Below, one piece after another: positions 28,280-37,382 of a stretch of DNA of 64,000 nucleotides. A program made the translations under genes and the position numbers. Numbering within the stretch: the stretch's first letter is position 1; every line of letters begins with the position of its first letter. This DNA comes from Serratia nevei. Its GTDB lineage: Bacteria > Pseudomonadota > Gammaproteobacteria > Enterobacterales > Enterobacteriaceae. Location: NCBI RefSeq assembly GCF_024160145.1, contig NZ_JAMYWQ010000010.1, forward strand, positions 1 to 64,000. Direction: 5' to 3'. The notes beneath the pieces were generated by a model. That model was not told the DNA's origin. It ran no database searches and was given only the letters and a program-made list of their open reading frames with translations.

Positions 28280-29053
28280 CTACCGATCGGCGATGATGAC
28301 CTCCACGCCCAGCTCGGTTAACGCCCGCTCGTAATCGTCCGGAAGACGGCTGTCGGTGATCAGCCGATGGATTTGTCCGGCTTCGCGAATCATGCAAAAG
28401 CTCTTGCGACCGAATTTGCTGGCATCCGCCACCGCGATAATCTCGCGCGCCACCTCGCACATCACGCGATTGAGGTGCGCCTCACCGGGATGAGGCGTGG
28501 TGATGCCGGCGCTCAGATCGAACCCGTCGACGCCCAAAAACAGCTTGTCGAAGCGGTACTGGCGCAATTGCTGCTCGGCAGCCGGACCGTAGAGCGAGTA
28601 AGAGTTGCGGCGCACGCTGCCCCCCAGCACCATGACTTCCACCCCGTCGTTTCCCGAAAGCTCGTAGGCAATGTTCAGCGCATTGGTCATCACCACCAGA
28701 TCGCGCCGCCCCTTCAGGAACGGCACGATCTGCGCGGTGGTGGAACCGGAATCGAGGATCAGCGCATCGCCGTCGCGCACATAGCCGGCCGCCGCGTTGG
28801 CGATCAGCGTTTTGACGTCGCGATTCAACCGCCCCTTGTCCCGCAGCGGCCGATCGAAAGCGAATTGCTGGTTGAGCATCGCGCCGCCGTAAGCGCGCAG
28901 CGCACACCCTTTTCGTTCCAGAAAGCGCAGATCGTTGCGGATCGTCACCGTGGATACCGCAAACTGTTTGCTGAGCTGCTCCACGCGCACGCTGCCGTGC
29001 TCGCATAACAGATCGATGATGTGTTCACGTCGCTTTGCGGTATTCACTGGCAT
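28280..29053 (-). CDS. agaR: DeoR-family regulator (AgaR-like)
   Basis: This 257-residue protein has an N-terminal DeoR helix-turn-helix (RREHIIDLLCEHGSVRVEQL, then FAVSTVTIRNDLRFLE) and a sugar-phosphate-sensing C-terminal domain with GDALILDSGSTTAQIVPFL and KLFLGVDGFD. It is the first gene of the KbaZ/PTS cluster and probably represses it until an intermediate sugar phosphate appears. TTTC-rich repeats in the upstream region fit its likely operators. Confidence 0.88.
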   Translation of the reverse strand: MPVNTAKRREHIIDLLCEHGSVRVEQLSKQFAVSTVTIRNDLRFLERKGCALRAYGGAMLNQQFAFDRPLRDKGRLNRDVKTLIANAAAGYVRDGDALILDSGSTTAQIVPFLKGRRDLVVMTNALNIAYELSGNDGVEVMVLGGSVRRNSYSLYGPAAEQQLRQYRFDKLFLGVDGFDLSAGITTPHPGEAHLNRVMCEVAREIIAVADASKFGRKSFCMIREAGQIHRLITDSRLPDDYERALTELGVEVIIADR

Positions 29054-29097
29054 GAGCTGCGGTCCTCAGGTTTCCGGCATCGCCGGGGAGAAGATGG

Positions 29098-29146
29098 CTT
29101 TCGCTCTACTGCGCTGGCATTACAGCAAAGCGAAAGCAATGAAATT
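29098..29146 (-). promoter_or_regulatory. Candidate DeoR/AgaR operator upstream of the aga-like cluster
   Basis: An inverted repeat CTTTCGCT (29098-29105) and AGCGAAAG (29129-29136) lies about 45 bases upstream of the regulator gene. Read on the minus strand, TTTC/CTTT-type repeats recur at about ten-base spacing, the pattern described for AgaR sites. A second cluster of GAAA repeats lies at about 29195-29250. Confidence 0.45.
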
Positions 29147-29347
29147 GTGATCGGGCTTACAGCCCCGTTTTAGCAAAAAAACCGCCCAAAAACCTTTCGA
29201 ATCGAAACGGATCGAAAAGCCAAAAAGCGGAAAGGGGGAAAAGTGAAATGCCATGACGGGCGCGAACGCCGGGGGGCCACGGAGCCGGCGGTGAGGAAAG
29301 CGAAAGCGGCGCATGGCGCGCCCCGCGCCATGACTTTTAGTTCACTC

Positions 29348-29363
29348 AGTGACCAGGATCACA
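29348..29363. promoter_or_regulatory. Candidate CRP-binding site
   Basis: AGTGA-N6-TCACA matches the CRP consensus TGTGA-N6-TCACA at nine of ten defined positions. It lies in the 503-base gap between the DeoR-type regulator (minus) and the NimT/CynX-type gene (plus). CRP control would suit the sugar cluster, but the site is about 295 bases from that start, so the target is uncertain. The rest of the gap has no gene. Confidence 0.45.
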
Positions 29364-29556
29364 TAATGGCAATTATCCTGCGGCCGGCAGGGGTTAACCG
29401 CCATCATCCTGCCGGCCGGTCCCCTTGTCAGCGTGAGCCATCTTCCCTACACTTGCGATCGGATACCGCCAATTTGTCGGTACGTAAGCGTTAACGTCAA
29501 TCAACGCATCACGCCATGCAGCACTGATTGACTGCATGCCCTGGTGCGAGGAACCC

Positions 29557-30777
29557 ATGCCGCAACCCGCTTCATCCCCAACGTCCACCGCGACCCCGCG
29601 TCGCCGTTTACACCGCCCTGTCCTGCTGATCGTCGGTATCATGCTGATCGCGGCCAACCTGCGCGCCGCCCTGACCAGCGTTGGCCCACTGCTGGAACAG
29701 ATCCAGCAACAGCTGGCGTTGTCCGCCACCGCCGCCGGCCTGATCAACTCGTTGCCGCTGATCCTGTTCGCCGTTCTCTCGCCATTGACTCCGGCGCTGG
29801 CGAAACGCATCGGCATCGAGCGCACCCTGGGCCTCGCCCTCGCGCTGCTGGTGTGCGGTATCGCGCTGCGTTCCCTGCCGCAAGATGCCATGCTGTGGCT
29901 CGGCAGCATCCTGATCGGCGCCGCCATCGCCTTCGCCAACGTGGTGCTGCCGACGCTGGTGAAAAGAGATTTCCCTCATCGCGCGGCCGCGATGATCGCC
30001 GCCTATGCGGCGGTGATGTCATTGGTCGCCGCCGTCGCCTCCGGCCTGGCGGTGCCACTGGCTTCCCTGGCCGGCCTCGGCTGGCGGTTCTCGTTGCTGT
30101 GCTGGGGATTACCCGCGCTGCTGGCGCTGCTGGTCTGGCTGCCGCAGCTGCGACGCCCTGCCACTCCTGCCACCAAAGAACCGCAGCCGGCGGAGCCACA
30201 ATGCTATCGCTCTCCCTGGGGCAGCGCGCTGGGTTGGCAAGTGGCAATGTTCATGGGGCTGCAATCGATCGCCTTCTACACCATCATCGGCTGGTTCAGC
30301 GCCTTTGCCGCCAGCCACGGCACCTCCGCCGAACAGGCAGGCTTCGAGCTTTTCGTTTATCAGGTGGTGGCTATCGTCGCTAACTTTGTCATGGTGGTGA
30401 TTTTACCGCGCGCACGCGATCAGCGGGCGATAGCGCTGGGCAGTTCCCTGCTGATCTTTGTCGGTGTCGGGGGCTTATTGGTGCAACCTGCCAGTTCACT
30501 GGTGTGGCTGACGCTTGCCGGGTTGGGGGCGGGAAGCTCGCTGGTGCTGGCGCTGTCGTTCTTTGGATTGCGCAGTCAACATCATCATCAGGCGACACTG
30601 CTGTCGGGCATGGCGCAATCCGTCGGCTATCTGCTGGCGGCGCTGGGGCCCACGTTATTCGGTTTGCTGCACGATATCACGGGTGGCTGGCGTTTGCCGC
30701 TGATCGTTCTGTTATGCCTGACCGTCTTGCAAATGCTGTTCGGCGCGCTGGCCGGCCGCAGCCGCGTGATCAGTTAA
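29557..30777 (+). CDS. MFS transporter of the CynX/NimT type
   Basis: This 406-residue protein has about twelve membrane helices and the family stretches IMLIAANLRAALTSVGPLL and NVVLPTLVKRDFPHRAAAM, as in cyanate-transporter-like CynX and the 2-nitroimidazole exporter NimT. The start at 29557 follows GAGGAAC; a codon 21 bases upstream is in frame but lacks a site. The substrate is not shown by sequence. It stands alone. Confidence 0.85.
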   Translation: MPQPASSPTSTATPRRRLHRPVLLIVGIMLIAANLRAALTSVGPLLEQIQQQLALSATAAGLINSLPLILFAVLSPLTPALAKRIGIERTLGLALALLVCGIALRSLPQDAMLWLGSILIGAAIAFANVVLPTLVKRDFPHRAAAMIAAYAAVMSLVAAVASGLAVPLASLAGLGWRFSLLCWGLPALLALLVWLPQLRRPATPATKEPQPAEPQCYRSPWGSALGWQVAMFMGLQSIAFYTIIGWFSAFAASHGTSAEQAGFELFVYQVVAIVANFVMVVILPRARDQRAIALGSSLLIFVGVGGLLVQPASSLVWLTLAGLGAGSSLVLALSFFGLRSQHHHQATLLSGMAQSVGYLLAALGPTLFGLLHDITGGWRLPLIVLLCLTVLQMLFGALAGRSRVIS

Positions 30778-30935
30778 CGCCGCTGAGCGAGGGGCGGTTT
30801 CGGCTCGGGGGCGGTATCCTGCCACATGTCGTCGATAAAGGCGCGCTGCTCATCGCTCAACACCCACGAAGGCGGAATTTTGGACTGCGCGCGACGCGGA
30901 GCGCCCTCACGGTTTTTAGCCTGCTTCTTGTTCAC
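30774..30935 (-). CDS. Small basic protein, function unknown
   Basis: A 53-residue frame starts at a GTG (30933-30935) preceded by a strong AGGAAGG site and ends at TAA 30774, overlapping the stop codon of the CynX/NimT-type gene. The product starts (M)NKKQAKNREGAPRRAQSKIP, highly basic, then has an acidic segment and a proline-rich end. It lies 20 bases downstream of the YmiA-like gene and is probably co-transcribed with it. I do not recognise the family. Confidence 0.6.
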   Translation of the reverse strand: MNKKQAKNREGAPRRAQSKIPPSWVLSDEQRAFIDDMWQDTAPEPKPPLAQRR

Positions 30936-30955
30936 GAATTGCCTTCCTGCTTAAC

Positions 30956-31072
30956 CTACTTCACCAGTAACCAGTAAATCACGGCGGCGGTTAGCAGCCA
31001 GAACAGCCCACAACCGATAAACACGCACAGCCATGTCTTACGCTTGATATTTACTCCATCCTTGCTCACCAC
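30956..31072 (-). CDS. YmiA-like single-span membrane peptide
   Basis: A 38-codon frame starts at GTG 31072 (or GTG 31069) after AGGGGC. The product reads KRKTWLCVFIGCGLFWLLTA in its centre, one membrane helix behind a basic segment, and closely resembles the small E. coli protein YmiA. Function is unknown. The gene and the small basic protein behind it form a two-gene unit on the minus strand. Confidence 0.6.
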   Translation of the reverse strand: MVSKDGVNIKRKTWLCVFIGCGLFWLLTAAVIYWLLVK

Positions 31073-31460
31073 AACGCCCCTAACCAATAGATTAAACCGT
31101 TCAAATATACATTATCGATCTATTTTAACGATCGATAAAATCGTTTGTTGCTATGGAATTTTAAAAAACTGCTGCTACTTCTATACCTGTTTGGCAGTAT
31201 CCGTGAGAACGGCATCACGGATATCACTGTTATCGGCAGACGACAGCCTGTATTGATAGGCAAACGAGCAAGCAGTGTGCCATATCTTTAATGGTTAAAA
31301 TTAAACCACCGGTAAATAATTAAACAATCAATTAATTGACTGGTCATAAGCCAAATCGGCAACAGACAGCGCTGAAGGCGAGAAGGAAAATGAAGTGGCA
31401 TGCTGAAATCATACGAGAAGAAGCACCGGCCCCTTTTTATCTCGCCAGGGCCGGCGTGAG
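31073..31460. other. AT-rich gap without a recognised gene
   Basis: This 388-base stretch is AT-rich and holds the probable promoter of the YmiA-like gene at its left side and a stem-loop beyond the yojI stop at its right side. I see no supported coding sequence in it. Confidence 0.5.
31426..31454 (-). terminator. Stem-loop after yojI
   Basis: CCGGCCC (31426-31432) pairs with GGGCCGG (31448-31454), just past the yojI stop codon. The loop is 15 bases and the T-run is short, so efficiency is uncertain. Confidence 0.4.
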
Positions 31461-33113
31461 CTAACCGATTCTGCTAACTGAATCCCGGCTGGCATGTTCG
31501 CGCTCGCTGCCGGTCAGCTCCCGTAAATGGCCTGAGCGCATCTCAAGCAACCGATCGGCATGTTCGAAATAGTGATCGTCGTGGCTGATGGCAAATACCG
31601 TTTTGCCCAGCGCGCGCAGCTCCGGCAGCAGTTCGCGATAGAAAATACGCCGGAATTGCGGATCCTGATCCGCCGCCCATTCATCCAGCAGCAAGATATC
31701 GCGTTGTTCCGCCACCGCCAGCAACAAAGCCAGGCGTTTACGTTGCCCCTGTGACAATTGGGGATTGGTCACCCTGTCGCCGTCGAACTGCAATTTGCTT
31801 TTCATATTCAGCCGCTCAAGCCAATCGGCCACCAGCTGCGCATCGGGTTTATCTCCCTCCGGCCCTTGCAAGCGATCGAATTGATGGAAATCGGTGAAAA
31901 TCGCTGAAAACAGCCGGCGATAGTCCGGCATATCCGCTGCGGTCTGAACTACACCATCCAGAATGATCTGCCCGCTAACCGGCCGATATAAACCGGTCAG
32001 CAGCATCGCCAGCGTTGATTTGCCGCTGCCGTTGCCGCCGATCAGAAAGATCAGCTCGCCGCGCCGCAAGGTCAGATTGAGTGGCCCGACGGCAAAACCG
32101 GGCTGATGTTCCGTGTCTGCATAATGAAAAACCAGGTCGCGCAATTCCAGCGTCTGCCAAGTGCGGGCAACGGCGGCAGGGAACGCAGGTTGATACTCGG
32201 CCAGGCGCAGCGTCTTCAGCTTGTTAAAGGCGACTTCAGCGCTGACCAGCGTCGGAAACGCTCCGACCGCCTGAAGTAACGGCGTGCGCAAGAACAGCAG
32301 CGTCAATGAATAGGTGGCGGCCACCGTCGAATCTGCCCATCCCAGACTGTTGGCCATAAAGAACACCAGCCCGATCGCCCCCAACATCATGATGTTTGAC
32401 CAGTTGAGCGCACTCAAATGGAAGGTATCGGCGCGAATGATATGATAACGATAAGCTTGCGCGTCGGGCTGATAGGCTTGTTCATACAGCGCCTGCGCAC
32501 GCTTGCGGTTCAACGTCAGCTCCTTACGGCCGTCAATCACCGATTCATAACGATGATAGAGACGTTCTTCCGACTCTCGCAAACTGGCCATATGACGATA
32601 AACCCGTGATACCAGGCAGCCACTGCCCACGACGGTCACCGCGACCCATACTGCCGTGACCGCCAGCATTTTCGGCGACAGCCACCCCAGATAGGCCGCC
32701 GCTCCCAGCGTTAAGATCACCCCTTGCACCAGTTCAGGCAGACGCACGAAGGCGACGGTGATATTGCGGATATCGCTGGACAAACTCGCCAGCAGTGAAG
32801 CGCTGCCCAGCTGTTCCAGGCGCTCAATGTCAGTATCCAAAATGCGCTTCACTAACTGCCCGCGCAGACGATAGACGAAATAATGGCCCAATGTGGTCAG
32901 CGCCAATTGCGATCCCAGCGTGACCGCTATCAACAATGCCAACAGTGCAAGAAACATCGGCAGCACGGCCACTGCATTGCCGCCGGCATCCATCAGGTAT
33001 TGATTGATAAAAGCAATGATACCGATGCCTAAGCCGGCACTGGCCATGGTCAACGCCATGACCGCCAGAAATGGCCAACGATACTGGTGATAAACCACCC
33101 GTAACAGTTCCAT
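31461..33113 (-). CDS. yojI: ABC exporter YojI
   Basis: YojI is an inner-membrane ABC exporter that in E. coli pumps microcin J25 out of the cell with TolC. The start at 33113 ([20 protein letters not shown]) follows AGAGGTTT and gives 550 residues. Six membrane helices precede an ATPase domain with Walker [10 protein letters not shown], signature [13 protein letters not shown] and Walker [14 protein letters not shown]. Long identical stretches with E. coli YojI (for example [20 protein letters not shown]) make the call firm. Confidence 0.93.
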   Translation of the reverse strand: MELLRVVYHQYRWPFLAVMALTMASAGLGIGIIAFINQYLMDAGGNAVAVLPMFLALLALLIAVTLGSQLALTTLGHYFVYRLRGQLVKRILDTDIERLEQLGSASLLASLSSDIRNITVAFVRLPELVQGVILTLGAAAYLGWLSPKMLAVTAVWVAVTVVGSGCLVSRVYRHMASLRESEERLYHRYESVIDGRKELTLNRKRAQALYEQAYQPDAQAYRYHIIRADTFHLSALNWSNIMMLGAIGLVFFMANSLGWADSTVAATYSLTLLFLRTPLLQAVGAFPTLVSAEVAFNKLKTLRLAEYQPAFPAAVARTWQTLELRDLVFHYADTEHQPGFAVGPLNLTLRRGELIFLIGGNGSGKSTLAMLLTGLYRPVSGQIILDGVVQTAADMPDYRRLFSAIFTDFHQFDRLQGPEGDKPDAQLVADWLERLNMKSKLQFDGDRVTNPQLSQGQRKRLALLLAVAEQRDILLLDEWAADQDPQFRRIFYRELLPELRALGKTVFAISHDDHYFEHADRLLEMRSGHLRELTGSEREHASRDSVSRIG

Positions 33114-33170
33114 GAGAAACCTCTGAAGTCGCAATCTAGCAGGCATTGTATTCAGAGAAAGAATGATATC

Positions 33171-33189
33171 AAGACTAATTATCATCAAT
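33171..33189 (-). promoter_or_regulatory. Weak Fur-box-like site upstream of yojI
   Basis: Read on the minus strand, the 19 bases match the Fur consensus GATAATGATAATCATTATC at about 12 positions. YojI relatives include siderophore exporters, so iron control is possible, but the match is marginal. The rest of the 33114-33486 gap is AT-rich with no gene. Confidence 0.3.
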
Positions 33190-33486
33190 GTTTATCAAGC
33201 ACAGGGCAGAGAGAGAGGTTCTGCTCATCGCCGTCAGACTGCGGTCAGCTCACGGCATAATGCGTCAATGACGCTCAATGTTCTCTGATTCAATAATCAG
33301 CTAAAAAACCGAATAAACAGATAAAAAGACAAAATACATTCATATAAAAAATAAGATTATTTAAAATATAAAAAACACCTATCCATTCACAAATGAAATT
33401 ATTTATTTCCTTTGCCGCCCATTATGTTCCAATGCTTTAATAAAACTTCATGATAAAAATCATCAACACGATCGCAGGAAGGAAAA

Positions 33487-34038
33487 ATGAAAAAAAGGAA
33501 ATTTCTTAGCCAGATTGAAATGGAACAGCTGATCGCCGCTGTGCACGAGGGGAAAAATAGCATCAGAGATCGTTGTTTACTATTAATGTGTTTTATTCAT
33601 GGTTTGCGGGTTAGCGAACTGCGTGCACTATGCCTGCAGGATATTGATCTTACCTCTAACCGGATCCATATATCCCGACTGAAAAACGGGTTTTCCGTTC
33701 AACATCCTATTCAACCACGAGAACGGCAGGCCCTGTTAAACTGGTTAACCCAACGTGCGCACTATCCTGATGCAGATTCCCCATGGTTGTTCCTTTCGCG
33801 CCACGGCGGGCAAATCTCGCGCCAGCAGCTGTATCGGCTTATGAGAATGTATGGAGAACTGGCCGGCATCAGCGTCCAGGTGCACCCCCACATGCTGCGA
33901 CACTCCTGCGGTTACGCCCTGGCCGACAACGGTGTCGATACCCGTTTGATTCAGGATTATTTAGGCCACAAAAATATCCAGAATACGGTGATCTATACCG
34001 CGACCAACGTCGAGCGATTCCGCACAATCATCATTTAA
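33487..34038 (+). CDS. FimB/FimE-family tyrosine recombinase
   Basis: This 183-residue site-specific recombinase is of the FimB/FimE/MrpI type, which inverts promoter segments of fimbrial operons. All catalytic residues are visible: Arg41, Lys66, His135-x2-Arg138, His161 and Tyr170 (GHKNIQNTVIYTATN). The start follows AGGAAGG. It lies on the plus strand at the far end of the fimbrial island from the inverted repeats, about 7.4 kb away, and a second such gene lies next to them. Confidence 0.9.
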   Translation: MKKRKFLSQIEMEQLIAAVHEGKNSIRDRCLLLMCFIHGLRVSELRALCLQDIDLTSNRIHISRLKNGFSVQHPIQPRERQALLNWLTQRAHYPDADSPWLFLSRHGGQISRQQLYRLMRMYGELAGISVQVHPHMLRHSCGYALADNGVDTRLIQDYLGHKNIQNTVIYTATNVERFRTIII

Positions 34039-34251
34039 GTTCACGAAAGAATAAAACGCAGGAACTCATCCTTTTTTAAACCGCGCACCCCGTACAGTAA
34101 AAATAGCGGATATAAAAATGCAGCCCGGCACTTCAGCGCCAGCCTGGTTCAGCGATATTTCAACGCCGAGCTGCTTTTCAAGCATCGTATGCAGGAACAC
34201 CCTTCCTCAGGTTTCGTTTTCAGCGGCGCATACCGTTTCATTGAAGGTTAG
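34039..34251 (+). other. Open 70-codon stretch downstream of the recombinase, possible gene remnant
   Basis: The frame of the recombinase stays open for 70 codons beyond its stop, to TAG at 34249. There is no good start codon with a ribosome-binding site. The second half translates as protein-like sequence (HFSASLVQRYFNAELLFKHR and on, ending FSGAYRFIEG). It could be the tail of a lost gene; I do not recognise it. Confidence 0.25.
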
Positions 34252-34931
34252 GTGTCCTTTGACCACTTCCCGCCAAATTGCCGCGTAATATTGCCGTGCA
34301 AGGAAAACAGTTCGCTATCATTTTTCACCTGCAGTTTTCGCATGGCGCTGCATTTGTGCGCGCTGATCGTCTTGATGCTGCGGCGCTGCAACTCGGCGAT
34401 TTGCCGCAGGCTCATACCGTTGAACAAAAAGGCCAAAACGTCGCTCTCACAGCGAGTCAGTTTTTGCGTAGCCGCCTCCTCTTCGTTCGCACCGGGTGCC
34501 AGTACAGCCCCTATCTGCGGGCTCAGCACACGTTCCCCAAGCAATACGCGATTAAAGAACTCCGCCACGAGCGGCAAGGCGTCATCTCTGGCGACGATGC
34601 TGATATTGGGCTGGTTCAACAAGCGCCCCACTTCTTCTGCATTCTGGCAGCGGGTATAGACTATCACCCGCAATGTGGGCCGCTGCGTGCACAGAGCCAG
34701 CAACGTTTCTCTGCCCTGAGCAACCGTTTCGCCCTCACCGCCCAGCTCGGTAATCAGCACCTCGGCCTGCTGATAGACCACGCTATCAGCTACCGCGCGT
34801 ACGCTGGTTTCCTTTACGACGATTTTTCCCTGGGTGGGTAGCGTTTTTAAAAAACTTGCCAGCCCCTCCAGCGTCAAGGGACACCTGTCCATTAACGCTA
34901 TGTTCAGCGGTTGCTGACGCCATGAATGCAT
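34248..34931 (-). CDS. LuxR-type regulator with receiver-like N-terminus
   Basis: This 227-residue protein has a C-terminal LuxR/FixJ helix-turn-helix (LTRCESDVLAFLFNGMSLRQ, then IAELQRRSIKTISAHKCSAM). The N-terminal domain resembles an RcsB-like receiver but has no clear phosphoacceptor Asp at the end of its third strand (AEVLITELGGEGE). It is the last gene on the minus strand of the fimbrial island, 45 bases after a similar regulator, and probably controls fimbrial or surface-behaviour genes. Confidence 0.82.
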   Translation of the reverse strand: MHSWRQQPLNIALMDRCPLTLEGLASFLKTLPTQGKIVVKETSVRAVADSVVYQQAEVLITELGGEGETVAQGRETLLALCTQRPTLRVIVYTRCQNAEEVGRLLNQPNISIVARDDALPLVAEFFNRVLLGERVLSPQIGAVLAPGANEEEAATQKLTRCESDVLAFLFNGMSLRQIAELQRRSIKTISAHKCSAMRKLQVKNDSELFSLHGNITRQFGGKWSKDT

Positions 34932-34976
34932 AATCTACTCCTATGCTTGCCTGCCCGAGAGACATCGTACGTTCGC

Positions 34977-35672
34977 CTAGTGCGCAAAGGATGGGCCTTG
35001 TGCGGCCATCCATTTCCCCTGAAGGTACAATTCCCCATCGCTGTGAAACCCCAACTTCAGCATCGCATTGCGCTTATGTGTGCTGACGGTGCGAATATCA
35101 CGACACATCGTTAGCGCCACGCTGGTCACGCTTTTACCGGAAAACAGCTGGGTCAACACATCCAGCTCCTTCGCCGTCAGGGGTTTGTCGGCGGTAGCCT
35201 CGTGCAATTGCCGCTGGCGTACTCGGTGGCTGAAGCTGCAGCAGCCCGTCAAAACCTGTTGGACACAGTGAGTCAGCGCAATGGCCGGTTCCTGCTTCAA
35301 CATCAGGCCGCGGATGCCGGATGCGATCAGCTGCCGTAACAACCTGGGTTCGTCCAAAGCCGTACAAACGATTATTGCCGTGTCCGGCGAGCTTTCGCGT
35401 ACTTCTGCTATCAATCTGAACCCCTCTAATACCGACTCTGACTGACCGCACAAGTCCATCACCAGTAAACGATGCGCACGCTGAGTGAGTAATGCCCGCA
35501 GTTCGGCAAGATTCGCCACCTGCCTGACGTTGCCGGGCAGTAAACCGCAGGATTCGATCAATCGGTTTTTCATCCCCAGTGCCGTGATGGGGCAGGGTTC
35601 CATGATGGCTACGGCCCCCGTCGCTTCATTGCCGGCCGCCAAGGTCGTTCCATAGCGATAATTAATATTCAT
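34977..35672 (-). CDS. LuxR-type response-regulator-like protein
   Basis: This 231-residue protein is of the same type as its neighbour: an RcsB/FixJ-like arrangement with a receiver-like domain (LLVMDLCGQSESVLEGFRLI, in which an Asp is present) and a C-terminal helix-turn-helix (LTAKELDVLTQLFSGKSVTS, then DIRTVSTHKRNAML). No histidine kinase lies nearby. It starts 52 bases after the minor pilin gene and probably belongs to the fimbrial transcript. Confidence 0.82.
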   Translation of the reverse strand: MNINYRYGTTLAAGNEATGAVAIMEPCPITALGMKNRLIESCGLLPGNVRQVANLAELRALLTQRAHRLLVMDLCGQSESVLEGFRLIAEVRESSPDTAIIVCTALDEPRLLRQLIASGIRGLMLKQEPAIALTHCVQQVLTGCCSFSHRVRQRQLHEATADKPLTAKELDVLTQLFSGKSVTSVALTMCRDIRTVSTHKRNAMLKLGFHSDGELYLQGKWMAAQGPSFAH

Positions 35673-35724
35673 ATCATCACCTTAACTCTGTCGTTAGCAT
35701 TCCATCGCTGCCGGTCTCTTTATC

Positions 35725-36255
35725 CTACTGATAAACAAAAGTGACCTGCAGAACACCCTCTATAGAACCCGGCGCAGAACCGCCATTGGTGCTGTATGCC
35801 CGCGCTCGCAAATTGAATTTCGCTTCATTCGTCGCCCTATTCACAGGCTGGGTCATACTCTTGCCATTGCCCAGGTTTGTTCCCTGGCTGTTTTGCAATT
35901 CAATTTGTACCCGGCGAGAGCTGCCGGTGCTTTTGTATAAACTGGCGCTTTCATCAGCCACCGCGCCGCTGAAGGTCGCCACGGCCGAGGTGGTGGTGCT
36001 CGGGCAGTTTTTTAACGTTAAAGGAAACTCCACCCAGGGGCTGAATGCGCCGGAAGTCGCCAACGTAGCGGCAGAAATATCATCCCCCAAATTGACTGAA
36101 ACCGTGCCGTTCGCTCCGTCGATTTCGCAGGGCGCCGCTTTGATATTGCCGGTAATGACTATTTTTGATACCGCTTGCGCCGATGGAATCGCCAAGAGAA
36201 ACAGGCCTGCCAAGGCCAATTTGCAGCCGATATCGCCAAGAACCTTCCCCATCAT
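35725..36255 (-). CDS. Minor fimbrial subunit
   Basis: This 176-residue pilin-like protein has a signal peptide ending at PSAQA and the type 1 pilin fold: two cysteines (GNIKAAPCEID and TLKNCPST) and a C-terminal strand ending FVYQ that serves in donor-strand exchange. As the last structural gene of the cluster it is probably a tip or adaptor subunit. Confidence 0.87.
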   Translation of the reverse strand: MMGKVLGDIGCKLALAGLFLLAIPSAQAVSKIVITGNIKAAPCEIDGANGTVSVNLGDDISAATLATSGAFSPWVEFPLTLKNCPSTTTSAVATFSGAVADESASLYKSTGSSRRVQIELQNSQGTNLGNGKSMTQPVNRATNEAKFNLRARAYSTNGGSAPGSIEGVLQVTFVYQ

Positions 36256-36313
36256 CTGTTCCTTCTCGTTAAGCGTAGGGACCGGTTCGGTCCGCTACCG
36301 TTGAAATATCCGT

Positions 36314-37375
36314 TTATTGGATTTCTGCCTGAATGGTCGCCGTTGCATTGAACTGCCCCACGGCAGGGGGGCTTCCGGTGGTGTTGATCGGATAGACGCT
36401 GATTCTTGAACTGCCACTCTGGTTGGGATATTGGAAGTTATCGATCGGCAAGCGCCCGCTCTGAGGCCGAATAACATTGCCCTGCATATCCTTAATCATC
36501 ACGCCAATATCTCGATTGGTGGTCTTCAGCGCCTCGGGCATACTGCCGTCGGCCTCGCCGCGGAATGACAGGCTGACCTTGACGCCGGCGGAAATATTGC
36601 GGCAGGCCAGCGTCAACGTTCTCTCCTCTGGAGTAAAACCGGGCGGCATAGCCCCCTTGGTTTGGATATTCGACGTCAAGATATCGCCAAAATTGACCGT
36701 GACCGTTTGCGGGCTGATTTCACAACTCTGCGGCACGGTGACGGTGCCGCTCATTGATATCGTTGAGACCGGTACATCACTTTTCACGCCACTCGCCACC
36801 GAGACATAGGTGTCCACCAGGCGGGTGTTGGGGATCGTCGTCACACCAACGAAAGGGCGGCGGAAATACAGATGGATTCGCCCGCGAGCGCCGCTGTTGT
36901 ATGGCGTGCTGGCACAGGATTCGTCATCGCCATCCATATCGGTCTTAAAGTTAGACTCATTGGCGAACGGTGCGGCAATAAACTCATTGCGATACCCGGC
37001 CACGAAAACTTCGCTGGCAACGCCCAGGTATTCATTCAACGCGTAATACGTTAATCCCCCGCTGCTGAATACCGGCTCGCTCAGCAGCATTTTGGCGGTA
37101 ACATAAGAAGCCGTACGCGTCTGACATTCGCATTTCACCCGATAAGATCCGGACAGGTTCCAGTTACCACCGTCAGCATTCTTAATAATCCGCCCCACTA
37201 CGTTTTGCGACGGGTCGGTTAAAACCGGGGAAAAAAGGAATGAAAACCCGTGAGTCCCCGAAATAGGGACGCACTGCCCGAAAGCCGCCTGTGCCTGTTG
37301 CGTACTCAACGCTGCGCACGCTAATAGCCCGCCGACGATGATCCCTCGTTGAATCGATATTCCTGTCGCCATCAT
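36314..37375 (-). CDS. Two-domain fimbrial tip adhesin
   Basis: The 353-residue product starts MMATGISIQRGIIVGG with a signal peptide ending at QQAQA. An N-terminal domain of about 180 residues with paired cysteines is followed by a C-terminal pilin domain (SMSGTVTVPQSCEISPQTVT, LACRN, and an ATATIQAEIQ tail). This layout fits FimH-like tip adhesins; the receptor is unknown. The start at 37375 follows AAGGTG, 7 bases after the usher stop. Confidence 0.83.
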   Translation of the reverse strand: MMATGISIQRGIIVGGLLACAALSTQQAQAAFGQCVPISGTHGFSFLFSPVLTDPSQNVVGRIIKNADGGNWNLSGSYRVKCECQTRTASYVTAKMLLSEPVFSSGGLTYYALNEYLGVASEVFVAGYRNEFIAAPFANESNFKTDMDGDDESCASTPYNSGARGRIHLYFRRPFVGVTTIPNTRLVDTYVSVASGVKSDVPVSTISMSGTVTVPQSCEISPQTVTVNFGDILTSNIQTKGAMPPGFTPEERTLTLACRNISAGVKVSLSFRGEADGSMPEALKTTNRDIGVMIKDMQGNVIRPQSGRLPIDNFQYPNQSGSSRISVYPINTTGSPPAVGQFNATATIQAEIQ

Positions 37376-37382
37376 ATACACC

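Noticed and set aside
29195-29250. GAAA-rich tract as a CRISPR-like or tandem repeat
   Set aside because: The units are not constant in length or sequence; it fits scattered AgaR-type half sites better.
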